IMG/VR virus record: IMGVR_UViG_3300029798_000023
Location: 1-29,423 of that record
Direction: 5' to 3' (one strand)
DNA length: 29,423 bases
From: a virus
Each line of letters starts with the position of its first letter. The stretch's first letter is position 1. The translations under genes were made by a program, and so were the position numbers. Below, piece by piece: positions 21,912 through 28,162 of this stretch. The notes under the pieces were generated by a model, which saw only the letters and a program-made list of their open reading frames with translations, ran no database searches and was not told the origin of the DNA.

Positions 21912-22416
21912 AATTACATTCTATTAATGATGAAGGAATAAAAATATACCATGCTTCTCTTGTAAAAGCAGAAATATAAAGATTAAATCTAGAAAGATCT
22001 GAAATTACAACGTTAAAATCTTTAAGAGACTCCATATATATAGACAATTCTTTATCTTGACGAAATTTTTCAACTATTTTATTGGGTAAATTACTACCCC
22101 AAACTGATTTTGATAAATGATCAAACGACATGTGTTCATTTTCAGTAAACGTTAAATCTTTTGTCGTATGAATTTTTGAAATCTTTTGTATTTCATTATA
22201 ACATTCAGCAACTAAAGCCGGAGTGCCCTTATTAACACTACGTAGTATTTTAATATCGGCTGCAGAAACTGCTGGCGCAGTATTACTGTTATGTACGTAT
22301 ACAGATTGATTTCTCATAATATTAGAAGTAATATTTTTGTTATTACGGTAAAGACTATCAGGATGGGTACTACAAAAATCTTCTAATGTTAGTATTTTTT
22401 TGTCTACATTATTCAT
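21898..22416 (-). CDS. KGT/TTKDL paralog family, member 12, long form
   Basis: 172 aa, the longest member. About 60 extra N-terminal residues ('MNNVDKKILTLEDFCSTHPD...') precede the core: 'SVNKGTPALVAECYNEIQKISKIHTTKDLTF', 'LSKSVWGSNLPNKIVEKFRQDKELSIYM' and 'ISAFTREAWYIFIPSSLIE'. It resembles member 11 in the DKELSxY segment and in having an N-terminal extension. Translationally linked to the macro-domain gene downstream (14-bp overlap) and to the broken gene upstream (ATGA). Confidence 0.82.
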   Translation of the reverse strand: MNNVDKKILTLEDFCSTHPDSLYRNNKNITSNIMRNQSVYVHNSNTAPAVSAADIKILRSVNKGTPALVAECYNEIQKISKIHTTKDLTFTENEHMSFDHLSKSVWGSNLPNKIVEKFRQDKELSIYMESLKDFNVVISDLSRFNLYISAFTREAWYIFIPSSLIECNYENR

Positions 22417-22636
22417 AACGTATCTATTTTTTCGTATTTATACTTTGCCATGACATGATTGGGTTCATATGCTATTTGCCAACAATCAATTTCTGTCCAA
22501 TGACCAGCATAGTCACAAAATGATTTTGCATCTTCTTCATTTTTGCAATTCTCCAAGGTTTATAACCTGATGCATTTCTATTTTCAAGCGGATCTATCCA
22601 ACCCTTGTATATAAGAAATAATGATGTCTCGTTCAT
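22413..22636 (-). pseudogene. Small gene with a single-base frameshift
   Basis: From the ATG at 22636 the frame gives 'MNETSLFLIYKGWIDPLENR' and 'NASGYKPWRIAK'. The other frame then continues 'NEEDAKSFCDYAGHWTEIDC' and 'WQIAYEPNHVMAKYKYEKID' to a stop that overlaps the next ATG (ATGA). Adding one A to the A5 run near 22540 joins them into a 74-aa protein. The conserved operon overlap implies that the intact gene was recently functional, or that the slip is a sequencing error. Confidence 0.72.
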
Positions 22637-22640
22637 AAGT

Positions 22641-22853
22641 TTATTTTTTCCTTTTAGGTTTAAGAAATTTAGGAAAAAAATAGTTCCTTATCTTCCAAAA
22701 ATATTTTTCAATGATAGTAGCGAAGTACAATAGAACGGTAGCTACCAAACCGGTAATTCCAATTATAGACAATAACAACAAAGGGAACCATATCCCAGAT
22801 GTAACTACTGCAAGTACTCCAGCAATAATAAGAATAAGCTGATGATCTGTCAT
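22641..22853 (-). CDS. Small two-pass membrane protein
   Basis: 70 aa. Two hydrophobic segments ('LILIIAGVLAVVTSGIWFPL' and 'GITGLVATVLLYFATII') and a very basic tail 'FPKFLKPKRKK'. The last 41 bp are duplicated at 27044-27084. It is the last gene of the operon that begins at 24400, after the radical SAM and zinc-ribbon genes. Confidence 0.72.
   Translation of the reverse strand: MTDHQLILIIAGVLAVVTSGIWFPLLLLSIIGITGLVATVLLYFATIIEKYFWKIRNYFFPKFLKPKRKK
22653..22693. repeat. 41-bp direct repeat, copy 1
   Basis: Identical to 27044-27084. This copy is inside the 3' end of the 70-aa membrane-protein gene and appears to be the original, because here it is part of an intact reading frame. Confidence 0.9.
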
Positions 22854-22863
22854 AATTTTTTAT

Positions 22864-23190
22864 TTAATAAACGTTAGTTGGAATTTTATACTCTCTTTGA
22901 ACTGTTGTTATAAGATCTTTTAGAGTTATATTTGGTTCTTTATCCGTTACACACCTTATCATCCTTCTTTGAAGCTCACGAATAAAACCCATAGCACACG
23001 TCTGTGCTACGATTTCAGGGAAATCATCAGATTGTTTGATATAATCTTCAAATTTGATGTATAATTCAAATTCCTGATCGCAAAATTCACACACTGAAGC
23101 CCCCTCATCTGTCATTAAACCACAAGAAGGGCAAGTGTAAATAGTTTCCTCTCCGTTCGATAGTATATTTTTTTGTCTCTTTTTCATCAT
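22864..23190 (-). CDS. Zinc-ribbon protein adjacent to radical SAM gene
   Basis: 108 aa. 'YTCPSCGLMTDEGASVCEFCDQEF' forms a CxxC...CxxC ribbon (about residues 19-40). The rest is helical, with 'ELQRRMIRCVTDKEPNITLKDLITTVQREYKIP'. Its ATG overlaps the stop of the radical SAM gene (ATGATG), so the two are translationally coupled. It may be a partner or substrate of the enzyme, but no evidence beyond position is available. Confidence 0.74.
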   Translation of the reverse strand: MMKKRQKNILSNGEETIYTCPSCGLMTDEGASVCEFCDQEFELYIKFEDYIKQSDDFPEIVAQTCAMGFIRELQRRMIRCVTDKEPNITLKDLITTVQREYKIPTNVY

Positions 23191-24164
23191 TTACATTTAT
23201 CTGCTACATTATTATAAGCTCTACAAACATCAAGACAGTTATTTTTACAGATATGATCAATAAGACAGTTAGTCTTTTCAATCCATTCTAACCGTTCCTC
23301 TCGAATCTCATCCATTGACTTCTCATCAACACTTCCAACAGGTTCTCCACCCTCTCTCATGTAGATAACACAAGGGAAATGATAGTTGTTAGCTATAACC
23401 ATGTCATCAAGTCCCAAATAACACTTTCGCGAATCCCCAGCACCCAATCCTCTCAACGACTCACCTTCCTTTAAGTTGTTGATACGATATTTCAATATAG
23501 GATTTTTTTCTAAAACTTTCTCTGCAATTTCAGGAATAAACCCAAGACTTTCTCCATACTGAGCAGAAGGAATTATTCTGATATCAGAAACACCCAAACT
23601 ATGCGCTAAGGCAATTATCATGTCTACTTCCTTCACATTCTCATCATTCAACACTACTCCTACCGTAACATACGTAAGTTCCGAAAGCTTCTTGATATTC
23701 TCAAGAATAGTTTCATAGTAGCCATCCTTTCCAGCCATTGTAGAGGCTGTTGAAGTACAACAAGCATCAAGACTTATAGAAAAATCAGTAACTCCAGCAT
23801 AGAAAAGCTCTTCATACAAACTGAAAAGTGCACTTCCATTAGTACTTATAGCTATTCTACTCTCCCATATATTGGCCTTAGCTGTATATTTAACAAGATC
23901 AACTAAATAAGGCAATAGAGTTACCTCACCGCCACTGAACCTGATGTTACGTAATTTGTGGCTCTGATATAGATCTACAATCTTTTTTGCTTCTTCAAAC
24001 GTTAAAGTCCCCTTAGTCTTATCGGATGCTCCTCTACAATAAGGACACTTAAAGTTGCACTTATCTGTTAGGATCAGTTCACACCTTTCCAGTGAAGTAA
24101 ACACGGAAGAATTTATTGCTCTGTAGTCAGATAATGTGTAAAACCCTATATCCTGTAATCTCAT
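23187..24164 (-). CDS. Radical SAM enzyme with SPASM-like Cys-rich C-terminus
   Basis: 325 aa from the ATG at 24164, chosen because of the strong GGAGGA site and ATGA overlap with the upstream gene; a GTG ten codons earlier is unlikely. 'LTDKCNFKCPYC' (Cys36, Cys40, Cys43) binds the 4Fe-4S cluster. 'IRFSGGEVTLLP' is the GGE SAM-binding motif, followed by 'ISTNGSAL' and 'DFSISLDAC'. The C-terminus has 'RKCYLGLDDMVIANNYHFPC' and 'CLIDHICKNNCLDVCRAY', like the auxiliary-cluster SPASM/twitch domains of peptide-modifying enzymes. Substrate unknown. The base composition looks less AT-rich than its neighbours, suggesting transfer. Confidence 0.88.
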   Translation of the reverse strand: MRLQDIGFYTLSDYRAINSSVFTSLERCELILTDKCNFKCPYCRGASDKTKGTLTFEEAKKIVDLYQSHKLRNIRFSGGEVTLLPYLVDLVKYTAKANIWESRIAISTNGSALFSLYEELFYAGVTDFSISLDACCTSTASTMAGKDGYYETILENIKKLSELTYVTVGVVLNDENVKEVDMIIALAHSLGVSDIRIIPSAQYGESLGFIPEIAEKVLEKNPILKYRINNLKEGESLRGLGAGDSRKCYLGLDDMVIANNYHFPCVIYMREGGEPVGSVDEKSMDEIREERLEWIEKTNCLIDHICKNNCLDVCRAYNNVADKCK

Positions 24165-24400
24165 TCTTCCTCCTCTTCTATTGTAGATTGCCACTCTTCT
24201 AAAATCTTTCTATCAGATTCGAGTTTTACCCAAACCCTTTTAACAATAGGATCATCAAACCCCGCATCAAAATCTGTAGCAACGTAAAACTGACCAGATA
24301 AACTTATCAATTCAGATACAATTTCATCAACAAATGGGTCGTTCTTTATTTTTATTACAGACCAACCTTTTCTTTGAAGAATGTTTTCTATTTCAGTCAT
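24161..24400 (-). CDS. Small acidic protein upstream of the radical SAM gene
   Basis: 79 aa, first gene of the operon. 'RKGWSVIKIKNDPFVDEIVSELISLSGQFYVATDFDAGFDDP' looks like a small alpha/beta domain, and the C-terminus is strongly acidic ('TIEEEEE'). The acidic end encodes the ribosome-binding site of the radical SAM gene. No family recognised; it could be a substrate, a carrier or unrelated. Confidence 0.68.
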   Translation of the reverse strand: MTEIENILQRKGWSVIKIKNDPFVDEIVSELISLSGQFYVATDFDAGFDDPIVKRVWVKLESDRKILEEWQSTIEEEEE

Positions 24401-24421
24401 AATAATTATCTTTTTAATTTA

Positions 24422-24440
24422 TTCAACTAGTATAATATAA
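24422..24440 (-). promoter_or_regulatory. Conserved promoter motif TTATATTATACTAGTTGAA
   Basis: Third site identical over 19 bp to 9539-9557 and 21307-21325. It drives the radical SAM operon; the ATG of the 79-aa gene is 21 bp downstream. Confidence 0.7.
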
Positions 24441-24454
24441 ACATTTTCTTCTAA

Positions 24455-25198
24455 CTATGAAACTATCTTTGCGTTAAAAATATACGATGCGGCAAACATT
24501 TGTGGGAGTATATTGTATTCGGAGAATCCATATAAACCTGTAGAAAAGAAATCATGCACTTCTAAAAGTTGATTTTTCCCATAAATATCTGTTGAGACAT
24601 CAAAACTATATGTGGTTCTTTTACTCATTTTATTAAATTCGGAAATTACTTTAGAAACATATTTTTCATTTGGGATATCGTACACATTTCCAAGATAATG
24701 TTTCATACCAACTAATTTTCCTCTATGAACAAAACATCTATATTCAGACGCTATATCCAATAAATCAGATACCAAATATTCTGCTTCGGTGTTATCTAAT
24801 TTCAATTCATCAGGATTCAGAAAAAGTGCGTCTCTAAATCCTTTAAAATCATGTTCCTTTATAAAGACTTTATTTACAATGCAAGTTTTTGTCAGTATTT
24901 TTCCTTTTTGATAAAAAAGTTTTCTGCCTAAAACTTCATCAGAAAACAAATCTATCTTTATAGGTTCTAGCTTCACATTAGGATGATATATCTTAAAATA
25001 TTCCTTCATGAAATCTATACTACCAACTGGAATTCTATCGAAACCTATGCCAACAACGCCTATGGACGTTGATAAATATTCTTTAGAATGCAAAGAATAA
25101 ATGTACTTCTCATCCCCAAGAAACCAATTCTGAAATTTAATTGCTTCTATTAAATGAAAAGAAAAGTCATTAAGTTCTTTCTCTATTACAAAATGCAT
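24455..25198 (-). CDS. ATP-grasp domain protein (DUF4343-like)
   Basis: 247 aa. The C-terminal half has ATP-grasp features: 'EYRCFVHRGKLVGMKHYLG', then 'TYSFDVSTDIYGKNQLLEVHDFFSTGLYGF' with the Asp, Glu and His/Asn residues used for metal and ATP binding. The family joins a carboxylate to an amine or thiol through an acyl phosphate; some members modify peptides or proteins. Similar proteins are seen in many phages without known substrates. It lies next to the radical SAM operon but is separated from it by a promoter. Confidence 0.8.
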   Translation of the reverse strand: MHFVIEKELNDFSFHLIEAIKFQNWFLGDEKYIYSLHSKEYLSTSIGVVGIGFDRIPVGSIDFMKEYFKIYHPNVKLEPIKIDLFSDEVLGRKLFYQKGKILTKTCIVNKVFIKEHDFKGFRDALFLNPDELKLDNTEAEYLVSDLLDIASEYRCFVHRGKLVGMKHYLGNVYDIPNEKYVSKVISEFNKMSKRTTYSFDVSTDIYGKNQLLEVHDFFSTGLYGFSEYNILPQMFAASYIFNAKIVS

Positions 25199-25223
25199 TG
25201 GGTTATTAATTTATTTACTGAGA

Positions 25224-25460
25224 TTAAATGTACTCATCTTTCGTTTCTATTAATTGAAATCTATCAATTATACATAAATCATCATTAGCTACTATATGAG
25301 ATAACCAACTCTCTAATGCTCTAGTCCAAACTGATCCATCTGTTTCTAACCTATACACTACCATCATAGCATTAGATTCACTATGTGCTGCTATTCTTAA
25401 TACCTCATAAACATCTCCCTTAAAATGTTTATATCTTCTTCCTACAATAGGTTCACTCAT
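25224..25460 (-). CDS. DUF1653-like protein
   Basis: 78 aa. 'GRRYKHFKGDVYEVLRIAAHSESNAMMVVYRLETDGSVWTRALESWL' matches the DUF1653 signature (YxHFKGxxYxVLxIAxHSE ... VVY ... VWxRPL). Small beta-rich fold, function unknown, found widely in bacteria and phages. Preceded by several unrelated small genes on the same strand. Confidence 0.85.
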   Translation of the reverse strand: MSEPIVGRRYKHFKGDVYEVLRIAAHSESNAMMVVYRLETDGSVWTRALESWLSHIVANDDLCIIDRFQLIETKDEYI

Positions 25461-25541
25461 GATTAGAATCCATTTTTATTTTGATCAATAGATAAACTGT
25501 TTCTATGATAAGTGCCAAACTCTTTATGTTTAACTATAAAG

Positions 25542-25871
25542 CTAATATATATATCCTCCTTTCAAAAATCTCTTCTTAGACTTAACACACCAACTTTTGA
25601 GTTTTTTACTCATTCCAGGACATAATGTATTAGGTGATCTCACATCATATTTAATATCATAAAATCCTGTAAATTTAACAAAACTAACTTCATTATCTTC
25701 AGATAATTGATAAATTATTGTTTTACCAGTGATGGTCAAAACTGTCACATATCCTCTTTTAGGATTATCATAATATGGTATATAAAAAGAAGCTAATTTC
25801 CACCACATGTGTTTTCTAAAGAGCTTCTCAGCTTGAGTCGCGTTACACCTGATAACCGTATACATAGTCAT
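25542..25871 (-). CDS. Hypothetical protein
   Basis: 109 aa, basic and aromatic: 'KLFRKHMWWKLASFYIPYYDNPKRGYVTVLTITGKTIIYQL' suggests beta strands. It ends with a Lys-rich tail, 'KSWCVKSKKRFLKGGYIY'. No family recognised. It has some flavour of the KGT paralogs (strand-rich core) but none of their motifs. Confidence 0.68.
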   Translation of the reverse strand: MTMYTVIRCNATQAEKLFRKHMWWKLASFYIPYYDNPKRGYVTVLTITGKTIIYQLSEDNEVSFVKFTGFYDIKYDVRSPNTLCPGMSKKLKSWCVKSKKRFLKGGYIY

Positions 25872-25880
25872 TATTTTTAT

Positions 25881-26207
25881 TCATGAAGTAAAAAAATATC
25901 CTATATCATTAAAAAGATCTTGAATCTTTTTCTGATTAGATGTTTGTGTAATGTGGGGAATTCCATCTTTGATATAATAAAACGAAACATCTCTATTAGT
26001 GCAAATATCTGCTCTATATTTATAAGTTGTATCATCAGCAAACAAACCTTCAAAAGTCACTCGCCAAACTTCCCGAGAATCTTCATACCATGCTGCAATA
26101 TATGGTTGATATCTAATAGAAATAGATGTAGTTATCCCCTTCTCATAACCATAAGCTAAAACACCTATTTTCATAATTATATCATCTGGTATATCTTTGA
26201 ATAACAT
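25881..26207 (-). CDS. Hypothetical protein
   Basis: 108 aa. 'KIGVLAYGYEKGITTSISIRYQPYIAAWYEDSREVWRVTFEG' is strand-rich. The C-terminal 'HITQTSNQKKIQDLFNDIGYFF' is helical. No recognised domain. Located 9 bp upstream of the 109-aa gene, so they share a transcript. Confidence 0.68.
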   Translation of the reverse strand: MLFKDIPDDIIMKIGVLAYGYEKGITTSISIRYQPYIAAWYEDSREVWRVTFEGLFADDTTYKYRADICTNRDVSFYYIKDGIPHITQTSNQKKIQDLFNDIGYFFTS

Positions 26208-26220
26208 GATCTAATATTAT

Positions 26221-26412
26221 TTATTCATGAAGTAAGATATATCCTAAAGCAGCTAATGATGCTATTACAGTATCTATTTCCTCCTCACTAACAGGATAAT
26301 CTTCATTATTATCTCTAATATATTCATATACCTCTCTTCTGACAACAGGCTCAATTTGCCAGTTAGACTTATCATCGAAGGTATCGGCCTTACCTATTGT
26401 TTTTACACACAT
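26221..26412 (-). CDS. Small acidic protein
   Basis: 63 aa: 'VVRREVYEYIRDNNEDYPVSEEEIDTVIASLAALGYILL'. A helical, acidic protein without known relatives. A TATAAATA octamer overlaps the sequence just before its start, too close to the ATG to be a normal promoter. Confidence 0.62.
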   Translation of the reverse strand: MCVKTIGKADTFDDKSNWQIEPVVRREVYEYIRDNNEDYPVSEEEIDTVIASLAALGYILLHE

Positions 26413-26423
26413 ATATTTATAAG

Positions 26424-26695
26424 TTATGATTGTTTATAACCAACTATATCACAAATACCCTCAATGAATTCACATGCATATGCTATCACATGATCACTTT
26501 GATAGATAGTTTCGGGACACCTAATATAATTATCTTCTATAAATTTCTTACACAGAGAGAGATTAATTGATCTTCTACATAAGGATCATCAGAGTCCAGT
26601 ATTCCTATAACAGAATCTTTTATTGACCATACTGGTATAGTGCAATCTTTATGTCTCTCAATACGTGCTAATAGTTCTTCTAATTTCTGTCTCAT
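26424..26695 (-). pseudogene. Small gene interrupted at a CT dinucleotide repeat
   Basis: From the ATG at 26695: 'MRQKLEELLARIERHKDCTI', 'PVWSIKDSVIGILDSDDPYV' and 'EDQLISLC', then a stop soon after an (AG/CT)4 repeat at 26554-26562. Removing one CT unit restores '...DQLISLCKKFIEDNYI' and continues 'RCPETIYQSDHVIAYACEFI' and 'EGICDIVGYKQS' to 26424 (about 89 aa). The dinucleotide repeat makes slippage likely, either as a real on/off switch, decay or an error. Confidence 0.68.
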
Positions 26696-26706
26696 AAATC
26701 GTGTTA

Positions 26707-26940
26707 TTAAGTATTAGTGTACTTCCCACTTTCTAAATCATCAATCATCTGTGTTAGTCCAGATATACCAGAATGATAATCTCTAATCTCATCATACTTT
26801 CCAAATAATAGTAACATAGATCTCTTAAATGTACTATATCTAGTTAAAGTAAAATTTATTCTATCTAGATCAACCACCTCAGCGAACGTCTTTGTCTTTC
26901 CTTGGGAGTTCTTATATGTTACACTTAATAGAACGTTCAT
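26707..26940 (-). CDS. Hypothetical protein
   Basis: 77 aa: 'MNVLLSVTYKNSQGKTKTFAEVVDLDRINFTL' looks like two strands and a turn, then 'LLFGKYDEIRDYHSGISGLTQMIDDLESG' a helix pair. No family recognised. The first gene to the left of the junction described at 26941-27085. Confidence 0.62.
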   Translation of the reverse strand: MNVLLSVTYKNSQGKTKTFAEVVDLDRINFTLTRYSTFKRSMLLLFGKYDEIRDYHSGISGLTQMIDDLESGKYTNT

Positions 26941-27043
26941 AATCTAGAGAAGATAAATGGTGATAGGGATAATTGATAAGAATTAAATCTCATGTTAAGA
27001 CAATTCCAATCTTGATTATAGTTTCTTTGGCCATGGTTCAACA
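26941..27043. other. Non-coding junction segment
   Basis: Holds no convincing gene. A short minus-strand frame (ATG GCC AAA GAA ACT..., 14 codons) looks like the start of a gene that has been cut. It lies between phage-like AT-rich genes on the left and the 41-bp duplicated segment plus the G+C-richer island on the right, so it is probably recombination debris. Confidence 0.5.
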
Positions 27044-27084
27044 TTTAGGTTTAAGAAATTTAGGAAAAAAATAGTTCCTTATCT
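27044..27084. repeat. 41-bp direct repeat, copy 2 (orphan fragment)
   Basis: Exactly repeats 22653-22693, the 3' end of the 70-aa membrane-protein gene, but here no such gene precedes it. It marks the left border of the compositionally different island and supplies the stop codon of the truncated frame at 27079-27165. Confidence 0.9.
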
Positions 27085-27165
27085 ATCAACAACCTTCTCG
27101 TTTTTCCTCGCGCCAATAGACGTACACGCATCTTTGATTTGATTTATCAGTTCAAGTTCTGTCAT
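27079..27165 (-). pseudogene. Truncated gene at island border
   Basis: 28 codons, 'MTELELINQIKDACTSIGAR' then 'KNEKVVDR', ended by a stop that lies within the 41-bp duplicated segment. The ATG overlaps the stop of the upstream coiled-coil gene (ATGA), showing that it was once a normal operon gene whose remainder was lost when the segment was joined here. Confidence 0.6.
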
Positions 27166-27794
27166 TTCCCTCTCCTCCCGTTTTGCGAAATCCCGTCACG
27201 GCCTGCAAGTTTTGTCTGTGCTTCGCGGAGTTGAGCTTCGAGTTCCGCGCATTTAGCTTTCCACTCGTTCAAGTTCCCTGCGGCCATGTTCGCAAGGTTA
27301 CGGGCTGTAAATACCTCGCGCTCCAGCTCTGCTATGCGCTGTTTAAGTTCATACGCGTTATCGTCATTAGCCTGCGCTAAAACTATTGCATCATGCTCCA
27401 TTCTTACTATGCGCTCCGAAATATCGGCTTTGTGGGCATTAACAATACGTTTTGCTAACGTTTCCTGCGGCAATCCTGCCAAACGTAAACATAAATCACC
27501 AAGTGCCTCTATCCAATTTTCTTGAACCACACGTTCAAATGCCCCAACTATTTTGTTAGCATTGGGAACAGAATCTATCGACATAGCAGAAAACATTTCT
27601 TTTACAGTTTCACCAACACCAGTAAAATCGCCAGAAGAAATTTTTCGTAAATCATCATTTCCAAACAAATCTTCGTTCCTATTTTTTGTCATTGCATCCC
27701 GCATAGGACAGGAAGCATTTTCTGATGGTAAAAACTCGTTCTCTAACTCCCCTGGTGTATTAAAACACTTTTCTATAGTTATATTATCACTCAT
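27162..27794 (-). CDS. Coiled-coil protein of the foreign island
   Basis: 210 aa. A Cys-Pro-Met segment near residue 29 ('ENASCPMRDAM') recalls 'CVTCPM' in the 28665-28955 protein. The C-terminal third (about 130-195) is a long coiled coil: 'ELKQRIAELEREVF...NEWKAKCAELEAQLREAQTKLAG'. Codons are richer in G and C than in the neighbouring phage genes. Function unknown. Confidence 0.75.
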   Translation of the reverse strand: MSDNITIEKCFNTPGELENEFLPSENASCPMRDAMTKNRNEDLFGNDDLRKISSGDFTGVGETVKEMFSAMSIDSVPNANKIVGAFERVVQENWIEALGDLCLRLAGLPQETLAKRIVNAHKADISERIVRMEHDAIVLAQANDDNAYELKQRIAELEREVFTARNLANMAAGNLNEWKAKCAELEAQLREAQTKLAGRDGISQNGRRGK

Positions 27795-27846
27795 AATATT
27801 ATTTCTTTATCATGTTGTTCTTCGTTTATTGGTTATTGTTGCTTTG

Positions 27847-27917
27847 CTCCGAAAGCGGGGATCGAACCCGCGACACAGCCTTTAATCAGGCTTGCTCTAC
27901 CTCTGAGCTACTCCGGA
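27847..27917 (-). tRNA. tRNA with a shortened anticodon loop, identity uncertain
   Basis: Minus strand, 71 nt: acceptor TCCGGAG pairs with TTTCGGA (two G-U pairs), D arm GCTC...GAGC, T arm GCGGG-TTCGATC-CCCGC, variable loop GTGTC. The anticodon stem AGCCT/AGGCT is perfect but encloses only six bases, GATTAA, with no clear U33. Possible anticodons by alignment are ATT or GAT; none is secure. CCA is not encoded. It may be a decayed or unusual tRNA. It shares the G+C-rich island with its neighbours. Confidence 0.82.
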
Positions 27918-27934
27918 AACCATTTCACTACTAT

Positions 27935-28162
27935 TTAGCCATAGCCAGAGCCATAGCCAGAGCCATAGCCAGAGCCATCGCCATAGCCATCGCCATAGCC
28001 ATCGCCAGAGCCATCGCCATCGCCATAGCCAGAGCCATAGCCAGAGCCATAGCCAGAGCCATAGCCAGAGCCATAGCCAGAGCCATAGCCATCGCCATAG
28101 CCAGAGCCATCGCCATAGCCAGAGCCATAGCCATAGCCATAGCCAGAGGTTACATTTCCCAT
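27935..28162 (-). CDS. Glycine-tyrosine hexamer-repeat protein
   Basis: 75 aa: 'MGNVTS' followed by about 34 dipeptides Gly-X with X = Tyr, Ser or Asp. The start ATG at 28162 has an excellent GGAGG site with a 7-nt spacer, which selects this frame over the other two open repeat frames. Its start lies inside the end of the DUF6948-like gene. Low-complexity Gly/Tyr proteins can be flexible linkers or phase-separating segments; no function is known here. Repeat number is likely to vary. Confidence 0.58.
   Translation of the reverse strand: MGNVTSGYGYGYGSGYGDGSGYGDGYGSGYGSGYGSGYGSGYGSGYGDGDGSGDGYGDGYGDGSGYGSGYGSGYG
27938..28144. repeat. Hexanucleotide tandem repeat
   Basis: About 34 tandem copies of a six-base unit, GGC followed by TAT, TCT or GAT on the minus strand. 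All three minus frames and at least one plus frame are open across it, a consequence of the repeat unit being a multiple of three without stops. Confidence 0.92.

Noticed and set aside
22435-22442. TATAAATA late promoter
   Set aside because: It lies within the coding frame AAG TAT AAA TAC of the broken small gene and very close to the next start; probably chance.
26414-26421. TATAAATA late promoter before the 63-aa gene
   Set aside because: It ends about 2 bp from the ATG, leaving no room for a transcript leader and ribosome-binding site.
27847-27917. Ochre suppressor tRNA (anticodon TTA)
   Set aside because: TTA would require assigning A33 and does not fit the six-base loop; other alignments give ATT or GAT, so no claim can be made.
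27938-28144. CRISPR array
   Set aside because: Units are contiguous six-base repeats without unique spacers.
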